DNA of 64,000 nucleotides from Antedon mediterranea (lineage: Eukaryota; Echinodermata; Crinoidea; Comatulida; Antedonidae), in NCBI RefSeq assembly GCF_964355755.1, contig NC_092678.1, positions 5,740,922-5,804,921 of the forward strand, written 5' to 3'. A program made the position numbers and the translations under genes. The notes below the pieces were generated by a model. It was not told the DNA's origin, searched no databases, and saw only the letters and a program-made list of their open reading frames with translations. Within the stretch, counting starts at the first letter, position 1, and every line of letters starts with the position of its first letter. This document shows, piece after piece, positions 47,735-60,980 of the stretch.

Positions 47735-48540
47735 CGGCGATATATCGGTATTACTTAGGCGATATATCGGTATTACTTAGGCGATATATCGGTATGACTT
47801 AGGCGATATATCGGTATGACTTAGGCGATATATCGGTATGACTTAGGCGATATAGCGGTATGACTTAGGCGATATAGCGGTATGACTTAGGCGATATAGC
47901 GGTATGACTTAGGCGATATAGCGGTATGACTTAGGCGATATAGCGGTATGACTTAGGCGATACAGCGGTATGACTTAGGCGATACAGCGGTATGACTTAG
48001 GCGATACAGCGGTATGACTTAGGCGATACAGCGGTATGACTTAGGCGATACAGCGGTATGACTTAGGCGATACAGCGGTATGACTTAGGCGATACAGCGG
48101 TATGACTTAGGCGATACAGCGGTATGACTTAGGCGATACAGCGGTATGACTTAGGCGATACAGCGGTATGACTTAGGCGATATAGCGGTATGACACCTGT
48201 GGCGAAATAATAACAATATAACAGACACTTGCGGCGAAATAATAGTGGTATGACATAGGCGATATAGCGGTATGACTTAGGCGATATAGCGGTATTACTT
48301 AGGCGATATAGCGGTATTACTTAGGCGATATAGCGGTATTACTTAGGCGATATAGCGGTATGACACTTGTGGCGAAATAATATCAATATAACAGATACTT
48401 GCGGCGAAATAATAGCGGTATGACATAGGCGATATAGCGATATGACTTAGGCGATATAGCGGTATGACTTAGGCGATATAGCGGTATGACTTAGGCGATA
48501 TAGCGGTATGACTTAGGCAATATAGCGGTATGACACTTGC
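47735..48540 (+). repeat. 22-bp array, left arm
   Basis: About 21 consecutive copies of AGGCGATATAGCGGTATGACTT (47736-48190) and then two shorter blocks, separated by spacers of the type CACTTGTGGCGAAATAAT. Ten adjacent copies (about 47949-48170) carry GATACAGCGG, a variant absent from the right arm. Confidence 0.92.
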
Positions 48541-48845
48541 GGCGAAATAATAACAATAAACAGACACTTCCAACGAAATAATAACAATAAAAGACACTTG
48601 CGGCAAAATAATAGCAACAGTACTTTTTCAATGGTTAACAGTAGCATAAGCGTATCAGGTAACGCGTACCAGTGTAAGTTTCTCAATGTATTGCTTCTCA
48701 GTGTAAATGTATCCATGTAAGCGTCTTGGTATGACTGTCAGGGTATTATTAGTCATTTTACAGTATGTGTTCCAAGAGTTTATTATTGCAAATATTGATT
48801 AATGCAAGTGTTTAATATTGAAAGTGTTCATTATATTGCAAGTGT
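48541..48845. other. Left-arm spacer with a duplicated block
   Basis: Contains GGTAACGCGTACCAGTGTAA plus the following ~45 bp (48657-48722), which also occurs at 46921-46985. The pair is therefore an internal duplication and is seen again in the right arm (52500-52575 and 54245-54300). Confidence 0.75.
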
Positions 48846-48849
48846 TTAT

Positions 48850-49306
48850 TATTGCCAGTGTCTATTATCGTCGCCAGTGTCTGTTATCGTCGCCAGTGCC
48901 TATTATCGTCGCTAGTGTCTATTATCGTCGCCAGTGTCTATTATCACCACTTATCGTCGTCAGTGTTTTTTATCACCGCTTCGTCGCCAGCATTTACAGT
49001 GTTTATTATTAGCGCTTATCAGCACTTATCGTCGCCATTGTTTATTATCAGCGCTTACCGTCGCCATCGTTTATTGTCGTCGCCATCGTTTATTGTCGTC
49101 GCCATCGTTTATTGTCGTCGCCATCGTTTATTGTCGTCGCCAGCGTTTATTGTCGTCGCCAGCGTTTATTGTCGTCGCCAGCGTTTATTGTCGTCGCCAG
49201 CGTTTATTGTCGTCGCCAGCGTTTATTGTCGTCGCCAGCGTTTATTGTCGTCGCCAGCGTTTATTGTCGTCGCCAGCGTTTATTGTCGTCGCCAGCGTTT
49301 ATTATT
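48850..49306 (+). repeat. 19-bp array B, left arm (about 13 regular copies)
   Basis: The regular part (about 49066-49306) is CGTTTATTGTCGTCGCCAG: four CATCGTTT copies, then about nine CAGCGTTT copies. The preceding 200 bp hold looser related units. The unit has no stop codon in any plus-strand frame, which accounts for the long open frames here. Confidence 0.92.
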
Positions 49307-50045
49307 ATCGATACTTCAAGCGTTTATCGATACTTCAAGCGTTTATCGATACTTCAAGCGTTTATCGATACTTCAAGCGTTTATCGATACTTCAAGCGTT
49401 TATCGATACTTCAAGCGTTTATCGATACTTCAAGCGTTTATCGATACTTCAAGCGTTTATCGATACTTCAAGCGTTTATCGATACTTCAAGCGTTTATCG
49501 ATACTTCAAGCGTTTATCGATACTTCAAGCGTTTATCGATACTTCAAGCGTTTATCGATACTTCAAGCGTTTATCGATACTTCAAGCGTTTATCGATACT
49601 TCAAGCGTTTATCGATACTTCAAGCGTTTATCGATACTTCAAGCGTTTATCGATACTTCAAGCGTTTATCGATACTTCAAGCGTTTATCGATACTTCAAG
49701 CGTTTATCGATACTTCAAGCGTTTATCGATACTTCAAGCGTTTATCGATACTTCAAGCGTTTATCGATACTTCAAGCGTTTATCGATACTTCAAGCGTTT
49801 ATCGATACTTCAAGCGTTTATCGATACTTCAAGCGTTTATCGATACTTCAAGCGTTTATCGATACTTCAAGCGTTTATCGATACTTCAAGCGTTTATCGA
49901 TACTTCAAGCGTTTATCGATACTTCAAGCGTTTATCGATACTTCAAGCGTTTATCGATACTTCAAGCGTTTATCGATACTTCAAGCGTTTATCGATACTT
50001 CAAGCGTTTATCGATACTTCAAGCGTTTATCGATACTTCAAGCGT
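49307..50045 (+). repeat. 19-bp array A, left arm (about 39 copies)
   Basis: About 39 nearly identical copies of ATCGATACTTCAAGCGTTT. The unit has no stop in any plus-strand frame, so three overlapping frames of 340-400 codons run through arrays A and B. They share a repeated 19-residue cycle and are not credible genes. Confidence 0.95.
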
Positions 50046-51345
50046 CAATCCACTTAATTATAAAAGGATTGTCAAAATTAAGTGGATTAATTTTTTTAGC
50101 ATTTAAAAAGCAGGAAAATTTAATCCACTTAATTTTAACATAATATTAAAAGGATTGTCAAATTAAGTGGATTAAGTTAATCCACTTAAATTTTTTTAGC
50201 TTTTGAAAGCAGAAAAATTTAAGTGGAAGGATTGTCAATTAACTGGATTAAGGTAATCCACTTAAATTTTTTACCATATAAAAGCAGAAAAATTTAAGTG
50301 GATTAACTTAATCCACTTAATTTTAACCTAATATTTAAAGGATTGTCAAATTAAGTGGATTAAGTTAATCCACTTAAATTTGTTTAGCTTTTGAAAGCAG
50401 AAAAATTTAAGTGGATTAACTTAATCCACTTAATTTGACAATCCTTTGATTAACTTAATCCACTTAAATTTTTCTGCTTTCAATGGTAAAAAAATTAAGT
50501 GGATTAACTTAAGCCACTTAATTTGACAATCCTTTTAATATTAGGTTAAAATTAAGTGGATTAAGTTAATCCACTTAAATTTTTCTGCTTTCAATGGTAA
50601 AAAAATTAAGTGGATTAACTTAAGCCACTTAATTTGACAATCATTTTTTAATATTAGGTTAAAATTAAGTGGATTAAGTTAATCCACTTAAATTTTTCTG
50701 CTTTCAAAAGCTAAACAAATTTAAGTGGATTAACTTAATCTACTTAAGTGGATTACCTTAATCCACTTAATTTGACAATCCTTTAAATATTAGGTTAAAA
50801 TTAAGTGGATTAAGTTAATCCACTTAAATTTTTCTTTTAAATGGTAAAAAATTTAAGTGGATTAACTTAATCCAGTTAATTGACAATCCTTCCACTTAAA
50901 TTTTTCTGCTTTCAAAAGCTAAAAAAATTTAAGTGGATTAACTTAATCCACTTAATTTGACAATCCTTTTAATATTATGTTAAAATTAAGTGGATTAAAT
51001 TTTCCTGCTTTTTAAATGCTAAAAAAATTAATCCACTTAATTTGACAATCCTTTTAATATTAGGTTAAAATTAAGTGGATTAAGTTAATCCACTTAAATT
51101 TTTCTGCTTTTAAATGGTAAAAAATTTAAGTGGATTAACTTAATCCAGTTAATTGACAATCCTTCCACTTAAATTTTTCTGCTTTCAAAAGCTAAAAAAA
51201 TTTAAGTGGATTAACTTAATCCACTTAATTTGACAATCCTTTTAATATTATGTTAAAATTAAGTGGATTAAATTTTCCTGCTTTTTAAATGCTAAAAAAA
51301 TTAATCCACTTAATTTTGACAATCCTTTTATAATTAAGTGGATTG
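50046..51345. repeat. Self-complementary core of the palindrome
   Basis: Roughly twenty units of TTAAGTGGATTAA and TTAATCCACTTAA, often adjacent with one base between them and so able to form 13-bp stems. They are separated by markers GCAGAAAAATTTAAG and GGATTGTCAA. Markers face one way up to about 50406 and the opposite way from about 50435, placing the axis near 50424. The right half carries an extra direct duplication of about 290 bp (compare 50730-51010 with 51010-51300). Confidence 0.9.
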
Positions 51346-51632
51346 ACGCTTGAAGTATTGATAAACGCTTGAAGTATTGATAAACGCTTGAAGTATTGAT
51401 AAACGCTTGAAGTATCGATAAACGCTTGAAGTATCGATAAACGCTTGAAGTATCGATAAACGCTTGAAGTATCGATAAACGCTTGAAGTATCGATAAACG
51501 CTTGAAGTATCGATAAACGCTTGAAGTATCGATAAACGCTTGAAGTATCGATAAACGCTTGAAGTATCGATAAACGCTTGAAGTATCGATAAACGCTTGA
51601 AGTATCGATAAACGCTTGAAGTATCGATAAAC
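51346..51632 (-). repeat. 19-bp array A, right arm (about 15 copies)
   Basis: Reverse complement of array A (AAACGCTTGAAGTATCGAT), only 15 copies. The three copies nearest the core have ATTGAT in place of ATCGAT. Confidence 0.95.
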
Positions 51633-52400
51633 GCTGGCGACGACAATAAACGCTGGCGACGACAATAAACGCTGGCGACGACAATAAACGCTGGCGACGA
51701 CAATAAACGCTGGCGACGACAATAAACGATGGCGACGACAATAAACGCTGGCGACGACAATAAACGATGGCGACGACAATAAACGATGGCGACGACAATA
51801 AACGATGGCGACGACAATAAACGATGGCGACGACAATAAACGATGGCGACGACAATAAACGATGGCGACGACAATAAACGATGGCGACGACAATAAACGA
51901 TGGCGACGACAATAAACGATGGCGACGACAATAAACGATGGCGACGACAATAAACGATGGCGACGACAATAAACGATGGCGACGACAATAAACGATGGCG
52001 ACGACAATAAACGATGGCGACGACAATAAACGATGGCGACGACAATAAACGATGGCGACGACAATAAACGATGGCGACGACAATAAACGATGGCGACGAC
52101 AATAAACGATGGCGACGACAATAAACGATGGCGACGACAATAAACGATGGCGACGACAATAAACGATGGCGACGGTAAGCGCTGATAATAAACAATGGCG
52201 ACGATAAGTGCTGATAAGCGCTAATAATAAACACTGTAAATGCTGGCGACGAAGCGGTGATAAAAAACACTGACGACGATAAGTGGTGATAATAGACACT
52301 GGCGACGATAATAGACACTAGCGACGATAATAGGCACTGGCGACGATAACAGACACTGGCGACGATAATAGACACTGGCAATAATAAACACTTGCAATAT
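51633..52400 (-). repeat. 19-bp array B, right arm (about 29 regular copies)
   Basis: Reverse complement of array B (GGCGACGACAATAAACGAT), about 29 copies up to 52173, mostly the ACGATGG variant that is in the minority in the left arm; looser units follow. Open frames of 278-377 codons on the minus strand are repeat artefacts. Confidence 0.95.
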
Positions 52401-52729
52401 AATGAACACTTTCAATATTAAACACTTGCATTAATCAATATTTGCAATAATAAACTCTTGGAACACATACTGTAAAATGACTAATAATACCCTGACAGTC
52501 ATACCAAGACGCTTACATGGATACATTTACACTGAGAAGCAATACATTGAGAAACTTACACTGGTACGCGTTACCTGATACGCTTATGCTACTGTTAACC
52601 ATTGAAAAAGTACTGTTGCTATTATTTTGCCGCAAGTGTCTTTTATTGTTATTATTTCGTTGGAAGTGTCTGTTTATTGTTATTATTTCGCCGCAAGTGT
52701 CTGTTTATTGTTATTATTTCCCCGCAAGT

Positions 52730-53352
52730 GTCATACCGCTATATTGCCTAAGTCATACCGCTATATCGCCTAAGTCATACCGCTATATCGCCTAAGTCAT
52801 ACCGCTATATCGCCTAAGTCATATCGCTATATCGCCTATGTCATACCGCTATTATTTCGCCGCAAGTATCTGTTATATTGATATTATTTCGCCACAAGTG
52901 TCATACCGCTATATCGCCTAAGTAATACCGCTATATCGCCTAAGTAATACCGCTATATCGCCTAAGTCATACCGCTATATCGCCTATGTCATACCACTAT
53001 TATTTCGCCGCAAGTGTCTGTTATATTGTTATTATTTCGCCACAGGTGTCATACCGCTATATCGCCTAAGTCATACCGCTATATCGCCTAAGTCATACCG
53101 CTATATCGCCTAAGTCATACCGCTATATCGCCTAAGTCATACCGCTATATCGCCTAAGTCATACCGCTATATCGCCTAAGTCATACCGCTATATCGCCTA
53201 AGTCATACCGCTATATCGCCTAAGTCATACCGCTATATCGCCTAAGTCATACCGCTATATCGCCTAAGTCATACCGCTATATCGCCTAAGTCATACCGAT
53301 ATATCGCCTAAGTCATACCGATATATCGCCTAAGTAATACCGATATATCGCC
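52730..53352 (-). repeat. 22-bp array, right arm
   Basis: The mirror of 47735-48540 with about 13-14 copies in the main block (53050-53350) and none of the GATACAGCGG variant. Confidence 0.92.
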
Positions 53353-53365
53353 GCAAGTGTCTGGT

Positions 53366-53511
53366 GCTCTACCTGAAATTGGACGTGCGCTACCTGAAAT
53401 TGGACGTGCGCTACCTGAAATTGGACGTGCGCTACCTGAAATTGGACGTGCGCTACCTGAAATTGGACGTGCGCTACCTGAAATTGGACGTGCGCTACCT
53501 GAAATTGGACG
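53366..53511 (-). repeat. 21-bp array, right arm (7 copies)
   Basis: Seven copies of the reverse-complement 21-bp unit, more homogeneous than the left-arm array. Confidence 0.9.
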
Positions 53512-54240
53512 CTTGAAGTATAACAAACGCTTGAAGTATAACAAACGCTTGAAGTATAACAAACGCTTGAAGTATAACAAACGCTTGAAGTATAACAAAC
53601 GCTTGAAGTATAACAAACGCTTGAAGTATAACAAACGCTTGAAGTACAGTATAACAAACGCTTGAGGTACAGTATAGTCAAACGCTTGAGGTACAGTAAA
53701 CCGCTTGAGGTATAGTAAACCGCTTGAGGTATAGTAAACCGCTTGAGGTATAGTAAACCGCTTGAGGTATAATTAAACGCTTGAGGTATAATTAAACGCT
53801 TGACAATAAGCGCTGATAATAAACACTGGCGATGATAAGTGCTGATAATAAACACTGCCGACGATAAGTGCTGGCGATGATAAGCGCTGATAATAAACAC
53901 TGGCGGCGATAAATGCTGGCGACGATAGCAGACAGTGGCGCTTGAAGTATAATAAACGCTTGAAGTATAATAAACGCTTGAAGTATAATAAACGCCTGAA
54001 GTATAATAAACGCTTGAAGTATAATAAACGCTTGAAGTATAATAAACGCTTGAAGTATAATAAACGCTTGAAGTATAATAATAATAAGTGCTGGCAACGA
54101 TCAGTGCTGGCGACTATAAGCGCTGATAATAAACACTGGCGACGATAAGTGCTGGCGACGATAAGTGCTTGCGACGATAATAAACACTGGCGACGATAAG
54201 CGCTGATAATAACACTGGCGACGATAAGCGCTGATAATAA
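53512..54240 (-). repeat. Composite 18-bp arrays, right arm
   Basis: Reverse complement of the left composite (46975-47590). It has one more TTCAAGCGTTTATTATAC-type stretch (eight units at 53940-54080 against six on the left) and eight TTGTTATAC-type units near 53512-53660. Confidence 0.85.
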
Positions 54241-55261
54241 ACGGATACATTTCCACTGAGAAGCAATACATTTAAAAGCTTACACTGGTACGCGTTACCT
54301 TAAAAAAAATAATTACGCAGTATGTACCACCACTTAGCAATTTCTTCTGACATTATAACATAACACAAAACCAAGAGAGGATTCAACAGTATTATTAAAA
54401 CATTCATTATTTTGCAATCACTGAATATCATTTGAAAAATAATTGAATGCAATCATAATCACTGCTGCTGCTTCAGGATAAAGATTAAATACTACTATTT
54501 AGCCCATCGACACACGGTTACGAGTCTAAACCCATTCTGACAAAAAGTGGTGATCTTGTTAAAAACAAATTTAATCTGATTTTTGTTTTGTAGTATATAA
54601 TAAAAATGTATATATATTCTATCTGCAGACAGTATTGTTTCGATCTTATTAGATCTCGTCAGTGCAGCTCAGGTTTTGGAATGATATGTACTGCAGAACT
54701 GGCACAATATATAGGCTGAGCCAGTTAAGCAGGACATACACCCATTATCCAATCTGCAGACATTACTGTTTCGATCACACTTGCGATATAGACGCTTGTA
54801 ATATAATAAACGCTTGTAATATAATAAACGCTTGTAATATAATAAACGCTTGAAATATAATAAACGCTTGTAATATAACGCTTGCGATAACAAATGCTTG
54901 CGATAAACACTTTCAATAAACATTTTTTACATGCACATTTTTGTTATTACTGTATGAAGGCTAGTTTTTATCGATGCGCACAAGAAATGGATTTTAATTT
55001 TCAATTGTCAAAATAGTTTTACTATTCAAAAGTCAGTCTGAAAATCAAACTAAGATATAGACACTCTCTTTAGATTGTAAATCTTGTTTTTAAATTTCCG
55101 ATGAGTAACACTAATAAGTAATAAACCTTGATATGAAAAGTTCATCCAATATTTTTTGAAAATCATGCGTTGATTAACTAATGAAAATTAATGTTTTCCA
55201 ATATCATTTATACTTAATTTTCTTATAGAAACACCACACTACAGTATGTCATTCACAGTAT
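54241..55261. other. Right-arm segment mirrored to 45961-46960
   Basis: Non-repetitive DNA plus a small CAAGCGTTTATTATATTA array (54790-54900). No gene is supported. Confidence 0.7.
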
Positions 55262-55560
55262 TACGATAATAAACACTGGCGATAATAAACACTGGGTATA
55301 ATAAATACTTGTGATAATAAATACTAAAAATTTAACATTGGCGATAATAAAACACTGGCGATAATAAACACTGGCGATAATAAACACTGGCGATAATAAA
55401 CACTGGCGATAATAAACACTGGCGATAATAAACACTGGCGATAATAAACACTGGCGATAATAAACACTGGCGATAATAAACACTGGCGATAATAAACACT
55501 TGCGATAGTAAACACTTGCGATAGTAAACACTGGTGATAATAAACACTAAAGATATCAAT
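55262..55560 (-). repeat. 16-bp array, right arm
   Basis: About 18 copies of the 16-bp unit (TGGCGATAATAAACAC on the plus strand), more uniform than the left array. Confidence 0.9.
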
Positions 55561-56689
55561 ATATTCTTAAAAATGGCTTCAATACCATATTTGTTAAAAC
55601 AATGTTGTTTTATATGATCCCATAAAATATTTGCTGCAGTACATTTACTGTACTAATGCTCTAGAAAATTAATTCACATTAACAAATCTTCTAGGAAAAT
55701 GTTATATAATAAACTCATGTGTTTATTTGGAAAAAATGTACGATTTTTTATATTTCTTTTCCATGTTACCCAATCTATATTTTCATCATTAAAATAGTTT
55801 TTACATTTTGTTTGGCATCTAAATTGGTTAAATAACTTTCAATGAAACGATTTGTTTGTATTGTAAAACATAGGACAAAAATACTAATAAAAGAATTAAC
55901 CCTTAGTCTCCAAAATGATCTTATATGAAAATCCATCGGTCATAATGATTAAAGAGTAAAATACTGACAATTAATGAGGTATCTCTCACAAAATTTTTTG
56001 TAAACAGATTTGTCATCTTTATTGTTTTAAAATGATTTAATTACCTTTCAGTAAATCACCGGGCGGTTTGGAATTTCTTAAAAATAAAAAGTTCCGAGTC
56101 TGGCAGTGTGAATATTTGTAACTTTTCCTAAAGTTTGTTTTTTTGTATACATGTAATGTTACTACTCTTCCCTGGTTCTACTCTTTGTTTTTAAGTACAC
56201 ATACTGAACTCTACAATTCTGTTTTTTCCCACAAATATTGTACATTTGTAACTCTTACATTTTATATCATGTTGCTAGCTGTAATTTTGTTATAATATGT
56301 GGTCGGTCACTATGTGTAAAACTCAATACAAGCTAATCAAATGTAACAATAACATTTCTTAAAAGAGAAGTTCAAAACCATAAATTAATTACAAATTAGA
56401 AATTGTAATTGTTTTGCTCAAGTGATCAAACTTTATGCTAATTCATTTCACATTCATGTGATGCATGCTACAATTATGTTACCAAATGTTAAAAGAAAAA
56501 ATTTGCCTTTTCAGCCTACTACATAAAAATGAATGGTGCGGCCTTTGTAATTATATTTTCAAACACCAAAACTATTATCCATAGACTGTTCCCATCTTAA
56601 TTACTATTATTCCATAAATCTTTACAGATTTGGTTGTTTGGCAACTGAGTTTAGATTGTTATACATCAGAAAATTAATATAAATAATAT

Positions 56690-59600
56690 AATCTTCAATT
56701 TTTATGTGTATACTACTGACCTGAAAATATAAGTACTGTATTTTAAAAAACATAATATTCAATTTTTTTCATCAGTTTTTACATGCAAATTTGTGTTATT
56801 ATTTAGGCTAGATTCTACCACCTAGAAATGCATTTGTACATAAAATTAAAAAAAATAATATGTTGATATATTTAAATATCATTAAACTGGAAAAGAAAAT
56901 TGTAAGTATGTAAGAAAAACATTTAAAAAAATGAAATATATATATATATTTATATTCAATCTTTTACGACAACTTTCACATGCACATTTGTGTTATTATG
57001 TAGGCTAGTTTATACCGCCTAGAAATGACTTTTTATTAATTATCAAAAAAAATGAAAATGATACAACCGGCTTAAAAATTCATTTTTTAATTTGTAAAAA
57101 AATAAGATTTTGGTATATAATGAACAATTAAACCTGAAGAAAGTGTATGTTAAAAAATAAAAATTTGTATGATTTTATTATATTTGGAAATATGAACTAT
57201 TAACCTGAAAAAAAAGTGTAAATGTAAAAAAAACCATTAAAAAATAACCGATTTCTTTAGAAATGAGTATTTGTTTTGAAAATTGAGATTTCAGTGTACA
57301 GTATAATTGAACAAGTTAATTATTATACTGCCTGAAAAAATATGTAAGAAAAAAAAAATTCTGTAATGTGACTATGTAAGAAGAAAATTAAGAAAATTAA
57401 AAAAATGAAAATTAACCAATTTTTGTAGAAATGCATATTTGTTTCCAAAATTGAGATTTTAGTACAATATATTAGAAAAATTAAATTGCCTGAAAAAAAT
57501 GTATGTTAAAAAAAACATTTTTAAAAATTAATATAAATACAGAAATTTTATTGGTCCAAAAATGAAATTTGTTTGTTGACATGCTTGAACGAAGTCATAG
57601 GTATACACAAATACAAATAAATTTGTAAAAAATGAGATTTTAGTACAGTAAATTTGAACAATTTAACTATTAAACTAAGTTTGCCTGAAAAAAAGAAAAT
57701 ATAAGTATGTAATGAAATATTTTTAAAAATGAATATAGAAATGCATACTTTGTAAAACAAGTTAGATTTTGGTACAGTACATTTTGTACAATTTAACTAT
57801 TGTACTACCTGCCTGCAAACAAAAGTAATTATGTAAGAAAAACATTTTAAAAAATTAAACACGATAGAATATTCAACAGAAGCCTATAGAAATACATAAA
57901 GTATTTGTTTTCAAAATGTGTTAATAAATGAGATTTAAGTATATTTGAACAATTTAGCATGTTTGAAAAAAAAGTTGTATTCAAGAAAAACATTTAAAAA
58001 AATAATATATAGTAAATGATACAATATTCAATATAGAATTTAAAATATGAATGAAATAAGAATATTGGAAATATATAAATATATTTAATATCTATAGAAA
58101 ACAAATGCATATTTGTTTTGTTGTATTTATCCTGGCCACTGAGAAAATTCGAATTAGGCCTTCCACGGACTACACCTACCAGATCAGCACACCAGGAGAC
58201 GATCCCTAAAAAAAAATTGGAAAATTAATTGGAGATTTTGGTACAGTGAATTTAATGTTGAATGTATTACCTATAGGCCTCTCCTTGCCTAGAAAAAATG
58301 ATTTTGGTACAGTAAATTTAATTAATATTTTTAGCTTGCCTGAAAAAAAGAATTTTAGACAAAAATATCATATTCATCAACAGTCTATACAAATTCATAT
58401 TTGTTTTCAAAAATGTGTAGAACAAGTGAGATTTTTGTTCAACTATTATACTACATGCCTGTAAAAATGTAAGCACGTTAGAAAAATATTTTTAAAATAA
58501 GAACAAATTATATAATATTCAACAGAAGCCTATAGAAATGCATATTGTTTTTCTAAATAAGTAAAATGAAATGAGATTTTAGTACAGTAAATTTAACTTA
58601 GCCTACCTGAAAAAATGTTATGAATATAAAAAGATTCAAAAAATTAATAACAAATGATATAACATTTAACTAACATTTTATCAGTCATATGAAATAAGAA
58701 TATAACTAATATAAAAATATATTTATATTGAACGGATTAAAATTGGTAAAAAAAAATGAGATTTTGGTACTGAAAATAAGCAGTTGTAAGTAATATGTAG
58801 GAAAAACGTTTAAAAAATGAATATAAATGATATAATATTTAATTGTTTTCATCAATTTGTACATGCAAATTAGTATGTAGGCTAGATTCTACCACCTAGA
58901 AATGCATTTTTACATAAAATCATTAAAAAAAATGACATTTTGGTATATTTAAAAATCATTAAACTGGAAAAGAAAATTGTAAGTCTATAAAAATGCATGT
59001 ATTTCAAGCAAGATATTAGTTTTCAAAATGTGTTAATAAATGAGATTGAACGATTTAACTACTTAATTACTTGGCCTGCCTGAAAAAATAAATATAAATG
59101 ATATAATACACAATAGAAGAAGCCTATAGAAATGCATAACTATTTTAAAAAAAAGTAAATTATTCAAGTATTGTATTTAAAAAAAGTATGTAACATTAGT
59201 AAAACTATTAGTAAAAATTGTTATTATTATATATATGACTCCCCACATGATTACTTCATTGTATTTATCCTGTATGTTATTATACTGTGGAAATAAATTA
59301 AATTGAATAATGATATGATATTCAATCTTTTACCTTAATTTTTACTTTCACATTTTTTAGGCCTATTTGGTAAAAAATAAGAAAATTAAATATATAAATT
59401 AAGGAAAAAAAAGATTTTGATATTTGAAAAATGTAAAAATGCCTAAAAAATATGTAAGAAAAATATTTAAATGGTATTTTTCTATATTAATTAAAATGAT
59501 TAAACCTGCCTGAAAAAGAATTATAAGTATGTATATAAAATATTTTACAATATAAATAAATAAATACAAACATTTTTTTTTTCAAAATTATTACAAATTT

Positions 59601-60980
59601 AGATTTCTGTAAACTACCTGCATGAGACAAATTGTAAATGTAGAAAAATTAAATGTTTATTATGCAGGATAAATTCTTTTAAATGAAATAATATTCAATA
59701 GATATGCAAAAAAAAAATTTGTTTTAGTACACTGTAGTATAAGAAAATTAAATGTTTACAAATTAAAATATAAATGATAATATTCAACTACTGTTTGGAA
59801 AACAATTTTAAATGTAAAAAAAAATGAATTAAAAATGAATTTTATTGTTGCATTTCTTAATAAAAAAAACAACAAAACTTTGGTATATTTGAAAAATTCA
59901 ACAAGTGATATAATATTCAACCATTTACCAAAAATTAATTCTTTTGTTTTTATAAATATTTAAAATTTTTGACCACAAACCCCATTAACTTAGAATGCCT
60001 GTATTTACAGATATTCAACACAAATATATTTTGCATAAAAATAATACAATTGACTTAGATATCTCCATTTCTTTATTTTGAGTTTAAAAGGCAAAATTCC
60101 ATTTTTATAAATAATCACATTCTACTGTCAAAAATTCAATTTTTTTTCCTTCAAAATTAGTAAACAAAATTAGATTTTGATATATTTGAACAATTTAAAT
60201 ATTGTATCTTTCAAATTTCTGACCTTATAACTTAAGCATGCCTTATTCAAATTCTTACAACAGTAAGTTTACATATATTTTAGTAAAGCATTTTATTTCT
60301 AATAAAATTTAAAAATGTCCAAAATATTTTATTTATAACTAATTTTTTTTAATCGACTTTTTTTAGTTTATTACCCGAAAAAAATGTATATTACACAACC
60401 TTTGAATTTAAATTTGTTCAATTTGATTAAACCAAGCGATTCAACCTTTTACCAACAATTATTTTGTTTTTATAAATGTTTCAACTTTCTGACCACAAAC
60501 CTTATTAACTTAGAATGCCTGAGTTTACAGATATTTAACACAAATATATTTTGCATAAAAAATTAACTGTGATTTCTTTATTTTTTTTCGAGTTTTACTT
60601 ATTTCTAGTTTAAACGACAACATTTCAATTTTAGGAATAATCATCACATTCTACTGTCAAGAAAAATTTTTTCCCAAATTTGTAAAAAAATTAGATTTTG
60701 GTATATTTGAACAACTTAAATGGTGTTACTTTTCAACTTTCGGACCATATAACTTAAGCATGCCTTATTCAAATTTAGTCAAATTCTTACAACAGTAAGT
60801 TTACACATATTTTAGTATAGCATATATAGCATATAAAGTTATTTTCCTTTGAATCTATGATTTTGCATCTTCTTTTAATTTTTTTAGTTTACTACCTGAG
60901 AAAAATGCAAATTACACTACCTTTGAATTTAAATTTTTTCATTTTATTAAACCATAAATGTTTATGATAAAAGACATTTA
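56690..60980 (-). repeat. Degenerate ~150-bp tandem repeats, right arm
   Basis: Reverse complement of the 39000-44650 block, with the same landmarks and the same island at 58133-58205 but without the 1.2-kb insertion. Homopolymer lengths differ often between arms. Confidence 0.75.

Larger units (their letters stand above)
36199..50424 (+). repeat. Left arm of the giant inverted repeat (about 14.2 kb)
   Basis: The whole stretch is matched, in order, by the reverse complement of 50425-64000. Anchor pairs: 36199-36300 with 63900-64000; a GC-rich block 36655-36725 with 63478-63545; 38455-38480 with 61590-61615; 41879-41955 with 58133-58205; 45230-45260 with 56080-56112; 46480-46560 with 54660-54760; 48657-48722 with 52500-52575. 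In the outer 310 bp I count about five substitutions. The match still holds at the last base of the window, so the outer boundary is unknown. Confidence 0.95.

Noticed and set aside
45650-50045. Possible CRISPR array
   Set aside because: Units are contiguous 16-22-bp tandem repeats without unique spacers, in a eukaryotic setting and without cas genes.
48852-50143. Three overlapping plus-strand open frames of 343-401 codons, and mirrored minus-strand frames at 51248-52381
   Set aside because: They run through 19-bp arrays whose unit has no stop codon in any frame on that strand. All three frames translate to the same cyclic peptide, and the arms differ in copy number without selection for frame.
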